From Sulfitobacter sp. THAF37 (GTDB taxonomy: Bacteria; Pseudomonadota; Alphaproteobacteria; Rhodobacterales; Rhodobacteraceae), in contig NZ_CP045372.1 of assembly GCF_009363555.1 (NCBI RefSeq), forward strand, positions 1,437,501 through 1,501,500: a DNA stretch of 64,000 nt, read 5' to 3'. A program made the translations under genes and the position numbers. The notes under the pieces are model-generated. The model was not told the origin of the DNA, made no database searches, and saw nothing but the letters and a program-made list of their open reading frames with translations. This document shows, piece by piece, positions 39,309 through 48,025 of this stretch (position 1 is the first letter of the stretch; the number at the start of each line of letters is the position of its first letter).

Positions 39309-40001
39309 TTAACGCGGATCGTCGCCCGGCCAGGGTGCAGTGTCCGTGCCCATGTCGTAGGGGAACGGGTCATAGGTCGTCTTCAATCCCTCGGCACGCC
39401 AGGCCCGGAATGCGGGGTCGTCGATTGCCGTCTCGCAATAGCGGCGCGCGGCGTCGGAGACGGGCAAATCGTATCCGACGATACGGGCCGCCACCGGCGC
39501 ATAAAACACATCGGCAAGCGAATAGGCCCCGAACAGCCATTGCCCCCGAACCGGCGCGTTCCGCATGGCATGGGTCCAGAGCGTCTCCAGCCGGTCGAGG
39601 TCGGCGCGGACGGCGTCGGACACGGCGAACCCCTTGTTGACGTGCTGCAATTGCATCGGGCAGCTGCCGCGCAGCGCGCCGAAGCCCGACGTCATCGCGG
39701 CGCAAAGCCAGCGTGCGGTCGCCCGTGCGGCGGGATCTGCGGGCCACATGCCGGCGTTGGGATGCCGCTCGGCCAGGGTTTCGGCCATCGCCAGCGACTC
39801 GCCCACCACGGTTCCTTCGGGTGTGCGCAGCACCGGGACCAATGTGGCAGGGGCCAGGGGGGCCAGATCCGCGCTCATGGTGCCGCTGTAAAGGCCGACC
39901 ATGTGCGTCTGATACGGCAGGTGGAATTTCTCCAGCATCAGCCATCCCCGGAGGGACCAGCTGGAGAAGGTGCGATCGCCGATGAAAAGGTCATATGTCA
40001 T
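39309..40001 (-). CDS. Glutathione S-transferase family protein
   Basis: A 230-residue two-domain protein. The thioredoxin-like N-terminal half starts DLFIGDRTFSSWSLRGWLMLEKFHLPY, where SSWS is the active-site region of this bacterial subgroup, followed by LVPVLRTPEGTVVGESLAMAETLAE. The C-terminal all-helical half has the N-capping motif YSLADVFYAPVAARIVGY. Substrate unknown. About 55 bases precede comM on the same strand. Confidence 0.9.
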   Translation of the reverse strand: MTYDLFIGDRTFSSWSLRGWLMLEKFHLPYQTHMVGLYSGTMSADLAPLAPATLVPVLRTPEGTVVGESLAMAETLAERHPNAGMWPADPAARATARWLCAAMTSGFGALRGSCPMQLQHVNKGFAVSDAVRADLDRLETLWTHAMRNAPVRGQWLFGAYSLADVFYAPVAARIVGYDLPVSDAARRYCETAIDDPAFRAWRAEGLKTTYDPFPYDMGTDTAPWPGDDPR

Positions 40002-40059
40002 GACCGCAGTTAGCTTGCTTTCGAACTTTCCGGCAAACGCCGAATTGTGCGGTGGACCA

Positions 40060-40641
40060 TCACGGGCGGTGATTGATCCGCCGGACCGTCCAGGTGCCCT
40101 GATGGCAATGCACCTCGGTCACTGACAGGTTGTCGATCTTGTGGGCCATCGCCTGTGTCGCGGATACCCCCAGCGCCCGCTGGACCTGTGTCAGGATGAC
40201 GCCGAAATGCGCCACGGCGATGATATGCGCTTCCGGATGGCTGGCGTTCAGCGTATCGACGGCGCGGTTGACCCGCGCGGCGGCGTCGTTCCAGCTTTCC
40301 CCGCCGGGCGCGGTTATGTCGCCAGGGGTTTCCCAATAGGCGCGGGACAGTTCCGGATGGGTCTTTTCGATCTCGGTGAAATGTTTCCCGTCCCAGTCGC
40401 CAAAATGCAGTTCCCGCAGGTCGTCCCGATGTGGCAGGCGATGGCGGGCCTGTGTCTCAAGCGCGTCTGCCGTGGTGATCGACCGGCTCAGGTCGGAAGA
40501 CACGATCAACGCGGTGTCCGGCAGGAAACGGGTCAGCCGTGTCAGGCGCGGCGTGTCAGACAGGTCGGCCGGAACATCGCGCCAGCCGACAAACGTCTTT
40601 TCGTGCGTTGGGCCGTGCCTGATCCAGTGCCAGGTGGTCAC
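40060..40641 (-). CDS. Histidine phosphatase family protein (CobC-like)
   Basis: A 193-residue phosphoglycerate-mutase-like phosphatase. The catalytic RHG is in WHWIRHGPTHEKTFVGW; the second His lies in AHIIAVAHFGVI. It overlaps the cobU gene by four bases. That coupling suggests the alpha-ribazole-5'-phosphate phosphatase step (CobC) of cobalamin nucleotide-loop assembly, but the family is broad and other phosphomonoesters are possible. Confidence 0.82.
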   Translation of the reverse strand: MTTWHWIRHGPTHEKTFVGWRDVPADLSDTPRLTRLTRFLPDTALIVSSDLSRSITTADALETQARHRLPHRDDLRELHFGDWDGKHFTEIEKTHPELSRAYWETPGDITAPGGESWNDAAARVNRAVDTLNASHPEAHIIAVAHFGVILTQVQRALGVSATQAMAHKIDNLSVTEVHCHQGTWTVRRINHRP

Positions 40642-41159
40642 GGCAACTGCCCCTTGAGCGCCAGCGGCAGACCCGCCGTCACCTGCACCACCAGCGCCGC
40701 CTCTTGCGCGAGCAGGATGTTCAGACGCCCCTGTGCCTCGCGAAAGCGGCGGGCCAGTGCATTGTCGGGGACGATCCCGTGCCCGACCTCGTTCGAGACG
40801 ATGACCCAGGGCGCGGCACAGGTGCGCAGCGCAGCCAGCAGCGCGTCTTGTGCAGCGGCAATATCATTTCCGTCCATCATGTGATTGGTCAGCCACATGG
40901 TCGCGCAGTCGATCAGAACATGATCCTGCGCGGTCACATCGGCCAGCGCGGGCCCCAGGTCGAGCGGGGCGTCCACGGTGCGCCACCGGGCATCGCGCCG
41001 TTTCCTGTGGATTGCGACCTTTTGCGCCACCTCGTCATCGAAAACCCGACTGGTGGCAAGGTAAACCATCGGACGCCCGCCTTTTTCCAGCATTGCTTCG
41101 GCCCAGCCAGATTTCCCCGACGCGGCTCCTCCTAGGACAAGTGCGGTTTGCGTCAACAT
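40638..41159 (-). CDS. cobU: Adenosylcobinamide kinase / adenosylcobinamide-phosphate guanylyltransferase
   Basis: A 173-residue CobU/CobP enzyme that phosphorylates adenosylcobinamide and then attaches GMP. Walker A is VLGGAASGKSGWAE, the guanylylated His lies in AIHRKRRDARWRTVD, and DCATMWLTNHMMD and SNEVGHGIVPDNALARRFRE are family blocks. The start MLTQTALVLGG follows GGGAGGAGAAAA. The remaining cobalamin genes are outside the window. Confidence 0.94.
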   Translation of the reverse strand: MLTQTALVLGGAASGKSGWAEAMLEKGGRPMVYLATSRVFDDEVAQKVAIHRKRRDARWRTVDAPLDLGPALADVTAQDHVLIDCATMWLTNHMMDGNDIAAAQDALLAALRTCAAPWVIVSNEVGHGIVPDNALARRFREAQGRLNILLAQEAALVVQVTAGLPLALKGQLP

Positions 41160-41175
41160 TTTTCTCCTCCCGCTC

Positions 41176-41203
41176 GGAACCAATGCGCCGCGTCATGCGT
41201 ACC
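41176..41203 (+). promoter_or_regulatory. Candidate ECF-type promoter of rpoH
   Basis: GGAACC (41176-41181), 16 bases, then CGTACC (41198-41203), ending about 52 bases before the rpoH ATG. GGAAC with a 16-17-base spacer to a CGT-type -10 is the layout recognised by several extracytoplasmic-function sigma factors. It was found by eye; spacing and position fit, but no test was made. Confidence 0.4.
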
Positions 41204-41255
41204 TTTCCCAAAGGTTTGTCTCAAGACGTGCTGAGATTTCAGGGGGTATTTGATT

Positions 41256-42134
41256 ATGACGATGCAAACGGCCAGGGAGTTTTCCCTTACGCGAACCGCA
41301 ATGAAAGCGGAACTTCTCGATGCGGATACGGAGCTTGAACTGGCTTATGCATGGCGCGACAAGCGCGATGAAGCGGCGTTGCATCGGCTGATCACCGCCT
41401 ACATGCGTCTGGCGATTTCGATGGCGGGCAAGTTCCGGCGTTATGGCGCGCCGATGAATGATCTGGTTCAGGAGGCCGGCCTGGGCCTGATGAAGGCGGC
41501 GGACAAGTTCGATCCCGACCGAGGCGTTCGTTTTTCCACCTATGCCGTGTGGTGGATCAAGGCGTCCATTCAGGACCATGTGATGCGCAACTGGTCGATG
41601 GTGCGCACCGGTTCCACGTCTTCCCAGAAATCCTTGTTCTTCAACATGCGCCGGGTTCAGGCACGGCTTGAGCGTGAGGCGTCCGCCGCCGGAGAGGCGC
41701 TGGATCGCCACCAGCTTCGGCAGATGATCTCGACCGAGATCGGTGTGCCGCTGCATGACGTTGAGATGATGGAAGGCCGCCTGTCCGGATCTGACTATTC
41801 CCTGAACGCCACCCAATCCGCCGAGGACGAGGGCCGCGAGTGGATCGACGCATTGGTCGATGACAGCATGCAGGCCGCCGAGCGTGTCGAGGACGATCAT
41901 GACACCAGGCAACTCCGCAACTGGCTGGTGGCCGCGATGCAAGAGCTGAACGACCGCGAACAGTTCATCGTCCGCGAGCGCAAGCTGCGCGACCAGCCGC
42001 GCACGCTGGAAAGCCTGGGCGACGAGTTGAAACTGTCCAAGGAGCGGGTGCGCCAGCTTGAAGCGGCGGCTTTCGTCAAGATGCGCAAGTCACTGGAAGG
42101 GCAGTCGCGCGAGGTCCTGCATTTCCTGAACTGA
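41256..42134 (+). CDS. rpoH: RNA polymerase sigma-32 type factor (RpoH, RpoH-II-like)
   Basis: A 292-residue alternative sigma factor. Region 2 shows LITAYMRLAISMAGKFRRYGAPMNDLVQEAGLGLMKAADKFDPDRGVRFSTYAVWWIKASIQDHVMRNWSMVR (given as the block at about residues 45-118; the central FSTYAVWWIKA is diagnostic), and region 4.2 ends LGDELKLSKERVRQLE. It resembles the second RpoH of Rhodobacterales, which serves heat and singlet-oxygen responses. The ATG follows AGGGGGTATTTGATT; a TTG six bases upstream is possible. It is divergent from cobU. Confidence 0.92.
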   Translation: MTMQTAREFSLTRTAMKAELLDADTELELAYAWRDKRDEAALHRLITAYMRLAISMAGKFRRYGAPMNDLVQEAGLGLMKAADKFDPDRGVRFSTYAVWWIKASIQDHVMRNWSMVRTGSTSSQKSLFFNMRRVQARLEREASAAGEALDRHQLRQMISTEIGVPLHDVEMMEGRLSGSDYSLNATQSAEDEGREWIDALVDDSMQAAERVEDDHDTRQLRNWLVAAMQELNDREQFIVRERKLRDQPRTLESLGDELKLSKERVRQLEAAAFVKMRKSLEGQSREVLHFLN

Positions 42135-42222
42135 TCCGCCCCAAGGCACGCGCAGGGGCTGGCACTTCGACAGCCCGCCGCATATGGTCCCCGGCAAGAT
42201 GCGATCTTGCGGGGGCGAACAT

Positions 42223-43416
42223 ATGCTTGCAGGCAAACATATTCTGCTGATCATCGGCGGCGGCATCGCCGCATTCAAAACGCTGGAACTGATCCGCCGC
42301 CTGCGCGAACGCGGGGCTGAGGTCACGCCGGTTCTCACCGCGGCTGGGGCGCAGTTCGTCACACCTCTTTCGGTGTCTGCGCTGGCGGGAAAGACCGTTT
42401 TTCAGGATCTTTTCGATCTCAACGATGAGGCCGAGATGGGGCATATCCAGCTTAGCCGGGTGGCCGATCTGGTGGTCGTGGCACCGGCGACGGCGGACCT
42501 GATGGCCAAGATGGCGCAGGGGCTGGCAAATGACCTTGCCTCTACCCTGCTGCTGGCCACCGATACGCCCGTCCTGCTGGCCCCGGCGATGAACGTGCGC
42601 ATGTGGCAGCATCCCGCCACGCAGCGCAATCTGGCCACACTTCGGGCCGACGGGATTGCCACGGTCGGGCCGAATGACGGCGACATGGCCTGTGGTGAGT
42701 TCGGCCCCGGACGCATGGCCGAACCGATGGAGATCGTGACAGAGATAGCGGCGCGGCTGACCGACGGGCCGCTCAGGGGCAAACGCATCCTTGTCACCTC
42801 CGGTCCCACGCACGAACCGATCGACCCGGTCCGTTATATCGCGAACCGATCCTCCGGTGCGCAAGGGGCGGCGCTGGGCCAGGCGCTGGCGGCGCTGGGG
42901 GCTGAAGTGGTTTTCGTCACCGGCCCCGCCGATGTGCCCCCGCCCCAAGGGGTCAATGTGGTGCGCGTTGAAACGGCGCAGCAGATGCTTGATGCGGTAC
43001 AGGCCGCCTTGCCCGCCGATGCTGCGGTCTTTGCCGCTGCCGTCGCTGATTGGCGGGTCAGCTCGGCCAGTGACCGCAAGCTGAAAAAATCGAAGGACGG
43101 GCTGCCTGAACTGACCTTTGCTGAAAATCCCGATATCCTGAAGACTGTCAGCCGGATGGAGCAGGGGCGTCCCGGTCTTGTCGTGGGGTTCGCCGCCGAA
43201 ACCGACGACGTGATCGACAACGCGACCGCCAAACGCAGGCGCAAGGGCTGTGATTGGATCGTCGCAAATGACGTCTCGCCCGCCACTGGTATCATGGGCG
43301 GAACAGAAAACGCGGTGATCCTGATTTCGGACGAGGGGGCTGAAACCTGGGACCGCGCGGGCAAGGATGTGGTTGCCCGCAAGCTGGCGGCCCGCATAGC
43401 GCAGGCACTGGGGTAG
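42223..43416 (+). CDS. coaBC: Bifunctional phosphopantothenoylcysteine decarboxylase / phosphopantothenate-cysteine ligase
   Basis: A 397-residue enzyme for two steps of coenzyme A synthesis. The N-terminal flavin decarboxylase half (CoaC) has [16 protein letters not shown] and [13 protein letters not shown]. The C-terminal ligase half (CoaB) has [21 protein letters not shown] and the [14 protein letters not shown] lysine region. The start MLAGKHILL follows GGGGGCGAACAT; the frame is open upstream. The dut gene follows eight bases later. Confidence 0.95.
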   Translation: MLAGKHILLIIGGGIAAFKTLELIRRLRERGAEVTPVLTAAGAQFVTPLSVSALAGKTVFQDLFDLNDEAEMGHIQLSRVADLVVVAPATADLMAKMAQGLANDLASTLLLATDTPVLLAPAMNVRMWQHPATQRNLATLRADGIATVGPNDGDMACGEFGPGRMAEPMEIVTEIAARLTDGPLRGKRILVTSGPTHEPIDPVRYIANRSSGAQGAALGQALAALGAEVVFVTGPADVPPPQGVNVVRVETAQQMLDAVQAALPADAAVFAAAVADWRVSSASDRKLKKSKDGLPELTFAENPDILKTVSRMEQGRPGLVVGFAAETDDVIDNATAKRRRKGCDWIVANDVSPATGIMGGTENAVILISDEGAETWDRAGKDVVARKLAARIAQALG

Positions 43417-43424
43417 GTGCGGAC

Positions 43425-43877
43425 ATGGTGAATATTCTCCTCCGCTGGGCCGAAGGCGCTGACGAGGCGCTGGGCCTGCCAGCCTATGAAACCGAACAGG
43501 CCGCCGGTGCGGACTTGCGGGCCAACTTGCCGGACGGGCCGGTCACTCTGCCTCCGGCGGGCCGCGCGCTGATTTCCACCGGGTTGCACATGGCAATCCC
43601 GCGGGGGTTCGAGGTGCAGATCAGGCCGCGTTCAGGCCTCGCGCTGAAACACGGGCTGACCTTGCCCAACAGCCCGGGCACCATCGACGCTGATTATCGC
43701 GGGGTTGTCGGGGTCATCCTGCTGAATGCCGGGACCGAGGCGTTCGAGGTCACTCACGGTATGCGGATCGCACAGATGGTGGTCGCACCGGTGGTGCAGG
43801 CGGTTTTCACTCATGCCGCCGACCTGGACGATACCGCGCGGGGCAGCGGTGGTTTCGGGTCCACCGGGGTCGACTGA
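43425..43877 (+). CDS. dut: dUTP diphosphatase
   Basis: A 150-residue trimeric dUTPase that splits dUTP to dUMP and pyrophosphate, keeping uracil out of DNA. All five family motifs are visible, including [48 protein letters not shown] and the C-terminal GSGGFGSTG. The gene is joined to coaBC (eight bases) and to the next gene by a TGATG junction, so the three are likely one transcript. Confidence 0.97.
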   Translation: MVNILLRWAEGADEALGLPAYETEQAAGADLRANLPDGPVTLPPAGRALISTGLHMAIPRGFEVQIRPRSGLALKHGLTLPNSPGTIDADYRGVVGVILLNAGTEAFEVTHGMRIAQMVVAPVVQAVFTHAADLDDTARGSGGFGSTGVD

Positions 43878-44932
43878 TGCTGCTGGTCGCGATCATGGCC
43901 GCGGCAATCTGGTTCGGCGGCAGGCTGATCGGTGCGCCGCGTGAGGTGCGGCTGACCCTTCTGGGGCTGCTTTATGTCGCGGTGCTGGGTATTCAGGTGG
44001 CCTTTCCCGCAACCCATCCGCTGGTAATCAACACCGGCGGCAGCGCCGCCCCCTGGCTGCTGTTGGGCGGGGCTGTAGCGATTTTTCTGTCGTATCGCGG
44101 CCTCATCCGCGCACTGCGTCGGCGGGCGGACAGCGAAGCGTCGCAGCCCGACCCACCGCAGGGGGGCGGGGGGTTCTCGGATACCGAACTCAATCGCTAT
44201 GCCCGCCACATCGTCCTGCGCGAGGTCGGCGGGGCGGGTCAGAAGGCGATGAAGGATGCGCGCGTCCTGGTGATCGGCGCGGGCGGTCTGGGCGCGCCGG
44301 TCCTGCAATACCTTGCCGCCGCCGGTGTCGGCACCATCGGGGTGATCGACGACGACACGGTCGAGAACGCCAACCTCCAGCGCCAGGTGATCCACCGCGA
44401 TTCCGCCATCGGGATGCCCAAGGTGTTCTCCGCCCAGCAGGCGGTGGAGGCGCAGAACCCTTTCGTCACTCTGCGTCCCTATCATCGCCGCCTGACCGCC
44501 GAGATCGCGGATGAACTGGTCGCGGACTATGACCTGGTGCTGGACGGCTGCGATAATTTCGAAACCCGCTATCTGGTGAATTCGGCATGCGTGCGCGCCG
44601 GAAAGCCGCTGGTCTCGGGCGCGTTGAGCCAGTGGGAAGGTCAGCTTTCGGTGTTCGACCCGGCGCGCGGCGCGCCCTGCTACCGGTGCATTTTCGACGC
44701 GCCCCCCGCACCGCATCTGGCGCCGTCCTGCGCCGAGGCGGGGGTGATCGGGCCGCTGCCCGGTGTCGTCGGTTCCATGATGGCGATCGAGGCGATCAAG
44801 CTGATCACCGGGGCGGGCACACCGGCACGGGGGCAGATGCTGATCTACGATGCGCTCTTTGGCGAAAACCGCAGCATCACCGTGCAGCGCCGGGCCGATT
44901 GTCCCACCTGCGGTGCGGATGCCGCCGCGTGA
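43877..44932 (+). CDS. MoeB/ThiF-type adenylyltransferase with N-terminal membrane extension
   Basis: A 351-residue E1-like enzyme. From about residue 98 it is a standard HesA/MoeB/ThiF domain: ELNRYARHIVLREVGGAGQKAM, ATP motif VIGAGGLGAPVLQYL, IDDDTVENANLQRQ, GCDNFETR, and zinc cysteines CYRC and CPTC. Such enzymes adenylate the C-terminus of a small sulfur carrier such as MoaD or ThiS. The first roughly 90 residues are unusual: two hydrophobic segments (about 2-40 and 52-70) and a basic linker. The start overlaps the dut stop by one base. The partner carrier is not in the window. Confidence 0.88.
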   Translation: MLLVAIMAAAIWFGGRLIGAPREVRLTLLGLLYVAVLGIQVAFPATHPLVINTGGSAAPWLLLGGAVAIFLSYRGLIRALRRRADSEASQPDPPQGGGGFSDTELNRYARHIVLREVGGAGQKAMKDARVLVIGAGGLGAPVLQYLAAAGVGTIGVIDDDTVENANLQRQVIHRDSAIGMPKVFSAQQAVEAQNPFVTLRPYHRRLTAEIADELVADYDLVLDGCDNFETRYLVNSACVRAGKPLVSGALSQWEGQLSVFDPARGAPCYRCIFDAPPAPHLAPSCAEAGVIGPLPGVVGSMMAIEAIKLITGAGTPARGQMLIYDALFGENRSITVQRRADCPTCGADAAA

Positions 44933-44991
44933 TGTCGGGCGCATTGTAACTGACCGCGCCGCGACCTAGCTTGGGGGCAAAGGAGTTCCCC

Positions 44992-47007
44992 ATGACAAAT
45001 CCGCTGCTGCAAGACTGGCACACACCCTTCGATCTCGCCCCCTTCGACCGGATATCCGACGATGACTTCGCGCCCGCGCTGGAACAGGCGCTGGCGGCCC
45101 ACAACGCCGAAATCGAGGCAATCGCGCAGAACGGCGACCCCGCCGGTTTCGCGAACACGGTCGAGGCGCTGGAGGCTGCGGGCGGGGCGCTGGACAAGGT
45201 GCTGGGCGTGTTCTTTACGGTCGCCGGGGCCGACAGCACCCCGGCGCGGGAAAAGCTGCAGCGCGACTTTTCGCCCAGGCTGGCCGCCCATTTTTCCGAG
45301 ATTTCGGCGAACAAGGCGCTGTTCGCCCGCGTGGCCGAGGTATGGGACAAGCGTGACGATCTGGACCTGACGGATGAACAGGCGCGGGTGCTGATGCTGA
45401 CCCACCGCGGTTTCGTCCGGGCCGGTGCGGCGCTCGACGGAGAGGAAGCTGCCCGGATGAAGGAGATCAAGGGGCGGCTTGCGGTGCTGGGCACCCAGTT
45501 TACCCAGAACCTGCTGGCCGATGAGCGCAGCTGGTACATGGAGCTGGCCGAGGATGACCTGACGGGGCTGCCGGATTTCGTGGTCGATGCCGCCCGTGCC
45601 GCTGGCGAAGAAAAAGGCGCCGACGGCCCCGTGGTCACTCTGTCGCGGTCGCTGATCGTGCCGTTCCTGCAATTCTCGCCCCGTCGCGATCTGCGCGAGC
45701 GGGCGTTTCGTGCCTGGGAGGCGCGGGGCGCTGGTGGAGGTGAGACCGACAACCGCGCCATCGCGGCCGAGATCCTGGCCCTGCGCGAGGAACGCGCCAA
45801 GTTGCTGGGATATGAGACCTTCGCGGCCTACAAGCTGGAAACTGAAATGGCCAAGACGCCCGAAGCGGTGCGCGGCCTGCTGATGGAGGTCTGGGCGCCG
45901 GCCAAGGCACAGGCGCAGGCCGACGCAGAGGTTCTGACCGGCATGATGCATGCCGATGGGGTGAACGGCGATCTCGCCCCCTGGGACTGGCGCTACTACG
46001 CTGAGAAACGGCGCGCGGCGGAGCATGACCTCGATGAGGCGGGATTGAAGCCGTATTTCCAGCTCGACCGGATGATCGAAGCGGCGTTTGACTGTGCCAA
46101 CCGGCTGTTCGGACTGGAATTCGCGCCTCTGGACGTCCCGCTGTATCACGCGGATTGCCGGGCCTGGGATGTGACGCGCAATGGCGTGCATGTCGCGGTT
46201 TTCATCGGAGATTACTTTGCCCGCGGGTCAAAGCGGTCAGGCGCCTGGTGTTCGGCCATGCGCGGGCAGGCGAAGTTCCCCAAGGACCAGCGCCCTGTGG
46301 TGATCAATGTCTGCAACTTTGCCAAGTCCGACCCGGCGTTGCTGTCCTACGACGACGCGCGCACCCTGTTTCATGAATTCGGCCATGCGCTGCACCAGAT
46401 GCTGTCCGATGTGACCTATGAAAGCGTCAGCGGCACGTCCGTCGCGCGGGACTTCGTGGAACTGCCGAGCCAGCTGTATGAGCACTGGCTGGAGGTTCCG
46501 GAGGTGCTGGGAAAATTCGCGATCCATGCCCGCACCGGGGAACCGATGCCCAAGGAGATGCTGGACAAGGTACTGGCGGCGGCCACCTTCGATATGGGGT
46601 TCCAGACGGTGGAATACGTAGCTTCCGCCCTTGTGGACCTCTCGTTTCATGACGGGTCCGCCCCCGCCGACCCGATGGCGCGGCAGGCCGAGGTTCTGGC
46701 GGACATCGGCATGCCCGACGCGATCCGCATGCGCCATGCCACGCCGCAGTTCGCGCATGTCTTTTCGGGAGATGGCTATTCCAGCGGTTACTACAGCTAC
46801 ATGTGGTCCGAAGTCATGGACGCCGACGCGTTCGAGGCCTTTGAAGAAGCGGGCGGCGCCTTCGATCCGGACACGGCAGCGGCGCTGGAGCGGCATATCC
46901 TGTCCACAGGCGGCAGCCGCGATGCGGCAGAGCTTTACACCGCTTTCCGGGGCCGCCTGCCGGGGGTCGAAGCCTTGCTGCGGGGCCGGGGGCTGATGGC
47001 GGGTTGA
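44992..47007 (+). CDS. M3 family metallopeptidase (oligopeptidase A / Dcp type)
   Basis: A 671-residue cytoplasmic zinc peptidase of the thimet oligopeptidase family that breaks down short peptides. The zinc site HExxH is in LFHEFGHALHQML, followed by the downstream Glu block, and GYSSGYYSYMWSEVMDAD is a typical substrate-binding segment. NPLLQDWHTPFDLAPFDRI at the N-terminus matches the Dcp/PrlC group. The start follows AAAGGAGTTCCCC. No signal peptide. Confidence 0.93.
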   Translation: MTNPLLQDWHTPFDLAPFDRISDDDFAPALEQALAAHNAEIEAIAQNGDPAGFANTVEALEAAGGALDKVLGVFFTVAGADSTPAREKLQRDFSPRLAAHFSEISANKALFARVAEVWDKRDDLDLTDEQARVLMLTHRGFVRAGAALDGEEAARMKEIKGRLAVLGTQFTQNLLADERSWYMELAEDDLTGLPDFVVDAARAAGEEKGADGPVVTLSRSLIVPFLQFSPRRDLRERAFRAWEARGAGGGETDNRAIAAEILALREERAKLLGYETFAAYKLETEMAKTPEAVRGLLMEVWAPAKAQAQADAEVLTGMMHADGVNGDLAPWDWRYYAEKRRAAEHDLDEAGLKPYFQLDRMIEAAFDCANRLFGLEFAPLDVPLYHADCRAWDVTRNGVHVAVFIGDYFARGSKRSGAWCSAMRGQAKFPKDQRPVVINVCNFAKSDPALLSYDDARTLFHEFGHALHQMLSDVTYESVSGTSVARDFVELPSQLYEHWLEVPEVLGKFAIHARTGEPMPKEMLDKVLAAATFDMGFQTVEYVASALVDLSFHDGSAPADPMARQAEVLADIGMPDAIRMRHATPQFAHVFSGDGYSSGYYSYMWSEVMDADAFEAFEEAGGAFDPDTAAALERHILSTGGSRDAAELYTAFRGRLPGVEALLRGRGLMAG

Positions 47008-47089
47008 AACGGAGCGGGTGCTCCGCGGCCATCTTTCGTTGATTTTGGCCTGACCACCCGCCGTCCGACTGCCACGGACAATTGGCCGA

Positions 47090-48022
47090 TCAGTAACCCA
47101 GCCCGCGATCGACGAGGTTGAGAAAGTCTTCTCCCGCCTCGCCCCGGCGGATGTTTTCCGCGATGGAGGCGGAGGCGGTGCTGGCGCGGGTTGCGGCGGC
47201 AATGTGGGGGGTCACGGTGACTTTGGGGTGCGCCCAATAGGGGTGATCCTGCGGCAACGGTTCGGTGCGGAAGACGTCAAGCGTGGCGTGTCCGATCTGG
47301 CCGCTGTCGAGCGCCGCCAGCAACGCGTCGTCGTCGATCAGCGGGCCGCGACCCGGGTTGATGATGCAGGCGCCCCGCGGCATCAGGGCCAGCGTTTCGG
47401 CATTCAGCGTGTTCTCGGTCGCCGGTGTGTCGGGCAACAGCAATACGGCGATCTCGGCCTTGGCCAGGGCGTCTTGCAGGCCGTCCTCTCCGTGCAGGCA
47501 GGTGACACCCGGAACGTCCTTGGGGCTGCGCGACCAGCCGGTGACGTCGAAACCGATGCGTGTCAGCATCTCTGCCGCGGCGCTGCCGAGGGCACCCATG
47601 CCCAGCATCACGACCGAACGCTCCTCAGCCAGCGGCGGTGTGCGCGGCGCCCAGCGGGGGTCGGTGCGCGTGATGTCGGTGTCCAGCCCCAGATGGTAGC
47701 GCAAAACGTGGCCGCTGACCCATTCCACCATGCCTTTCGTCAGGCCGGGGTCGACCATGCGCGCCAATGGTATCTCAAGCGTCTCGTTGCCCACGATCCT
47801 CTCCACCCCCGCCCAGAGGTTCAGCACCGCCTTTGCGCGGGTGTAGGGGGTGAAATCCTGCAGGTCGCTGTTCGGGGCATACACGATATAGTCCACCTCT
47901 GCCGCGGGCATGTCGGTTGCCAGCCGCGCATCGAGACCGGCTGCGGACAGGGCCTTGCGCAGAGGCTGCTCATAGGTTTCCCAGCCTTCTTGCTTGGCGG
48001 CGAACAGGACATTGACGGTCAT
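47090..48022 (-). CDS. ghrA: Glyoxylate/hydroxypyruvate reductase A
   Basis: A 310-residue D-2-hydroxyacid dehydrogenase that reduces glyoxylate or hydroxypyruvate with NADPH. The Rossmann motif is VVMLGMGALGSAAAEML, and the catalytic Arg, Glu and His lie in INPGRGPLIDDDAL, FRTEPLPQDHPYW and VTPHIAA. The N-terminal half is short, as in GhrA. It sits four bases after rodA on the same strand and is likely cotranscribed. Confidence 0.88.
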   Translation of the reverse strand: MTVNVLFAAKQEGWETYEQPLRKALSAAGLDARLATDMPAAEVDYIVYAPNSDLQDFTPYTRAKAVLNLWAGVERIVGNETLEIPLARMVDPGLTKGMVEWVSGHVLRYHLGLDTDITRTDPRWAPRTPPLAEERSVVMLGMGALGSAAAEMLTRIGFDVTGWSRSPKDVPGVTCLHGEDGLQDALAKAEIAVLLLPDTPATENTLNAETLALMPRGACIINPGRGPLIDDDALLAALDSGQIGHATLDVFRTEPLPQDHPYWAHPKVTVTPHIAAATRASTASASIAENIRRGEAGEDFLNLVDRGLGY

Positions 48023-48025
48023 GGA

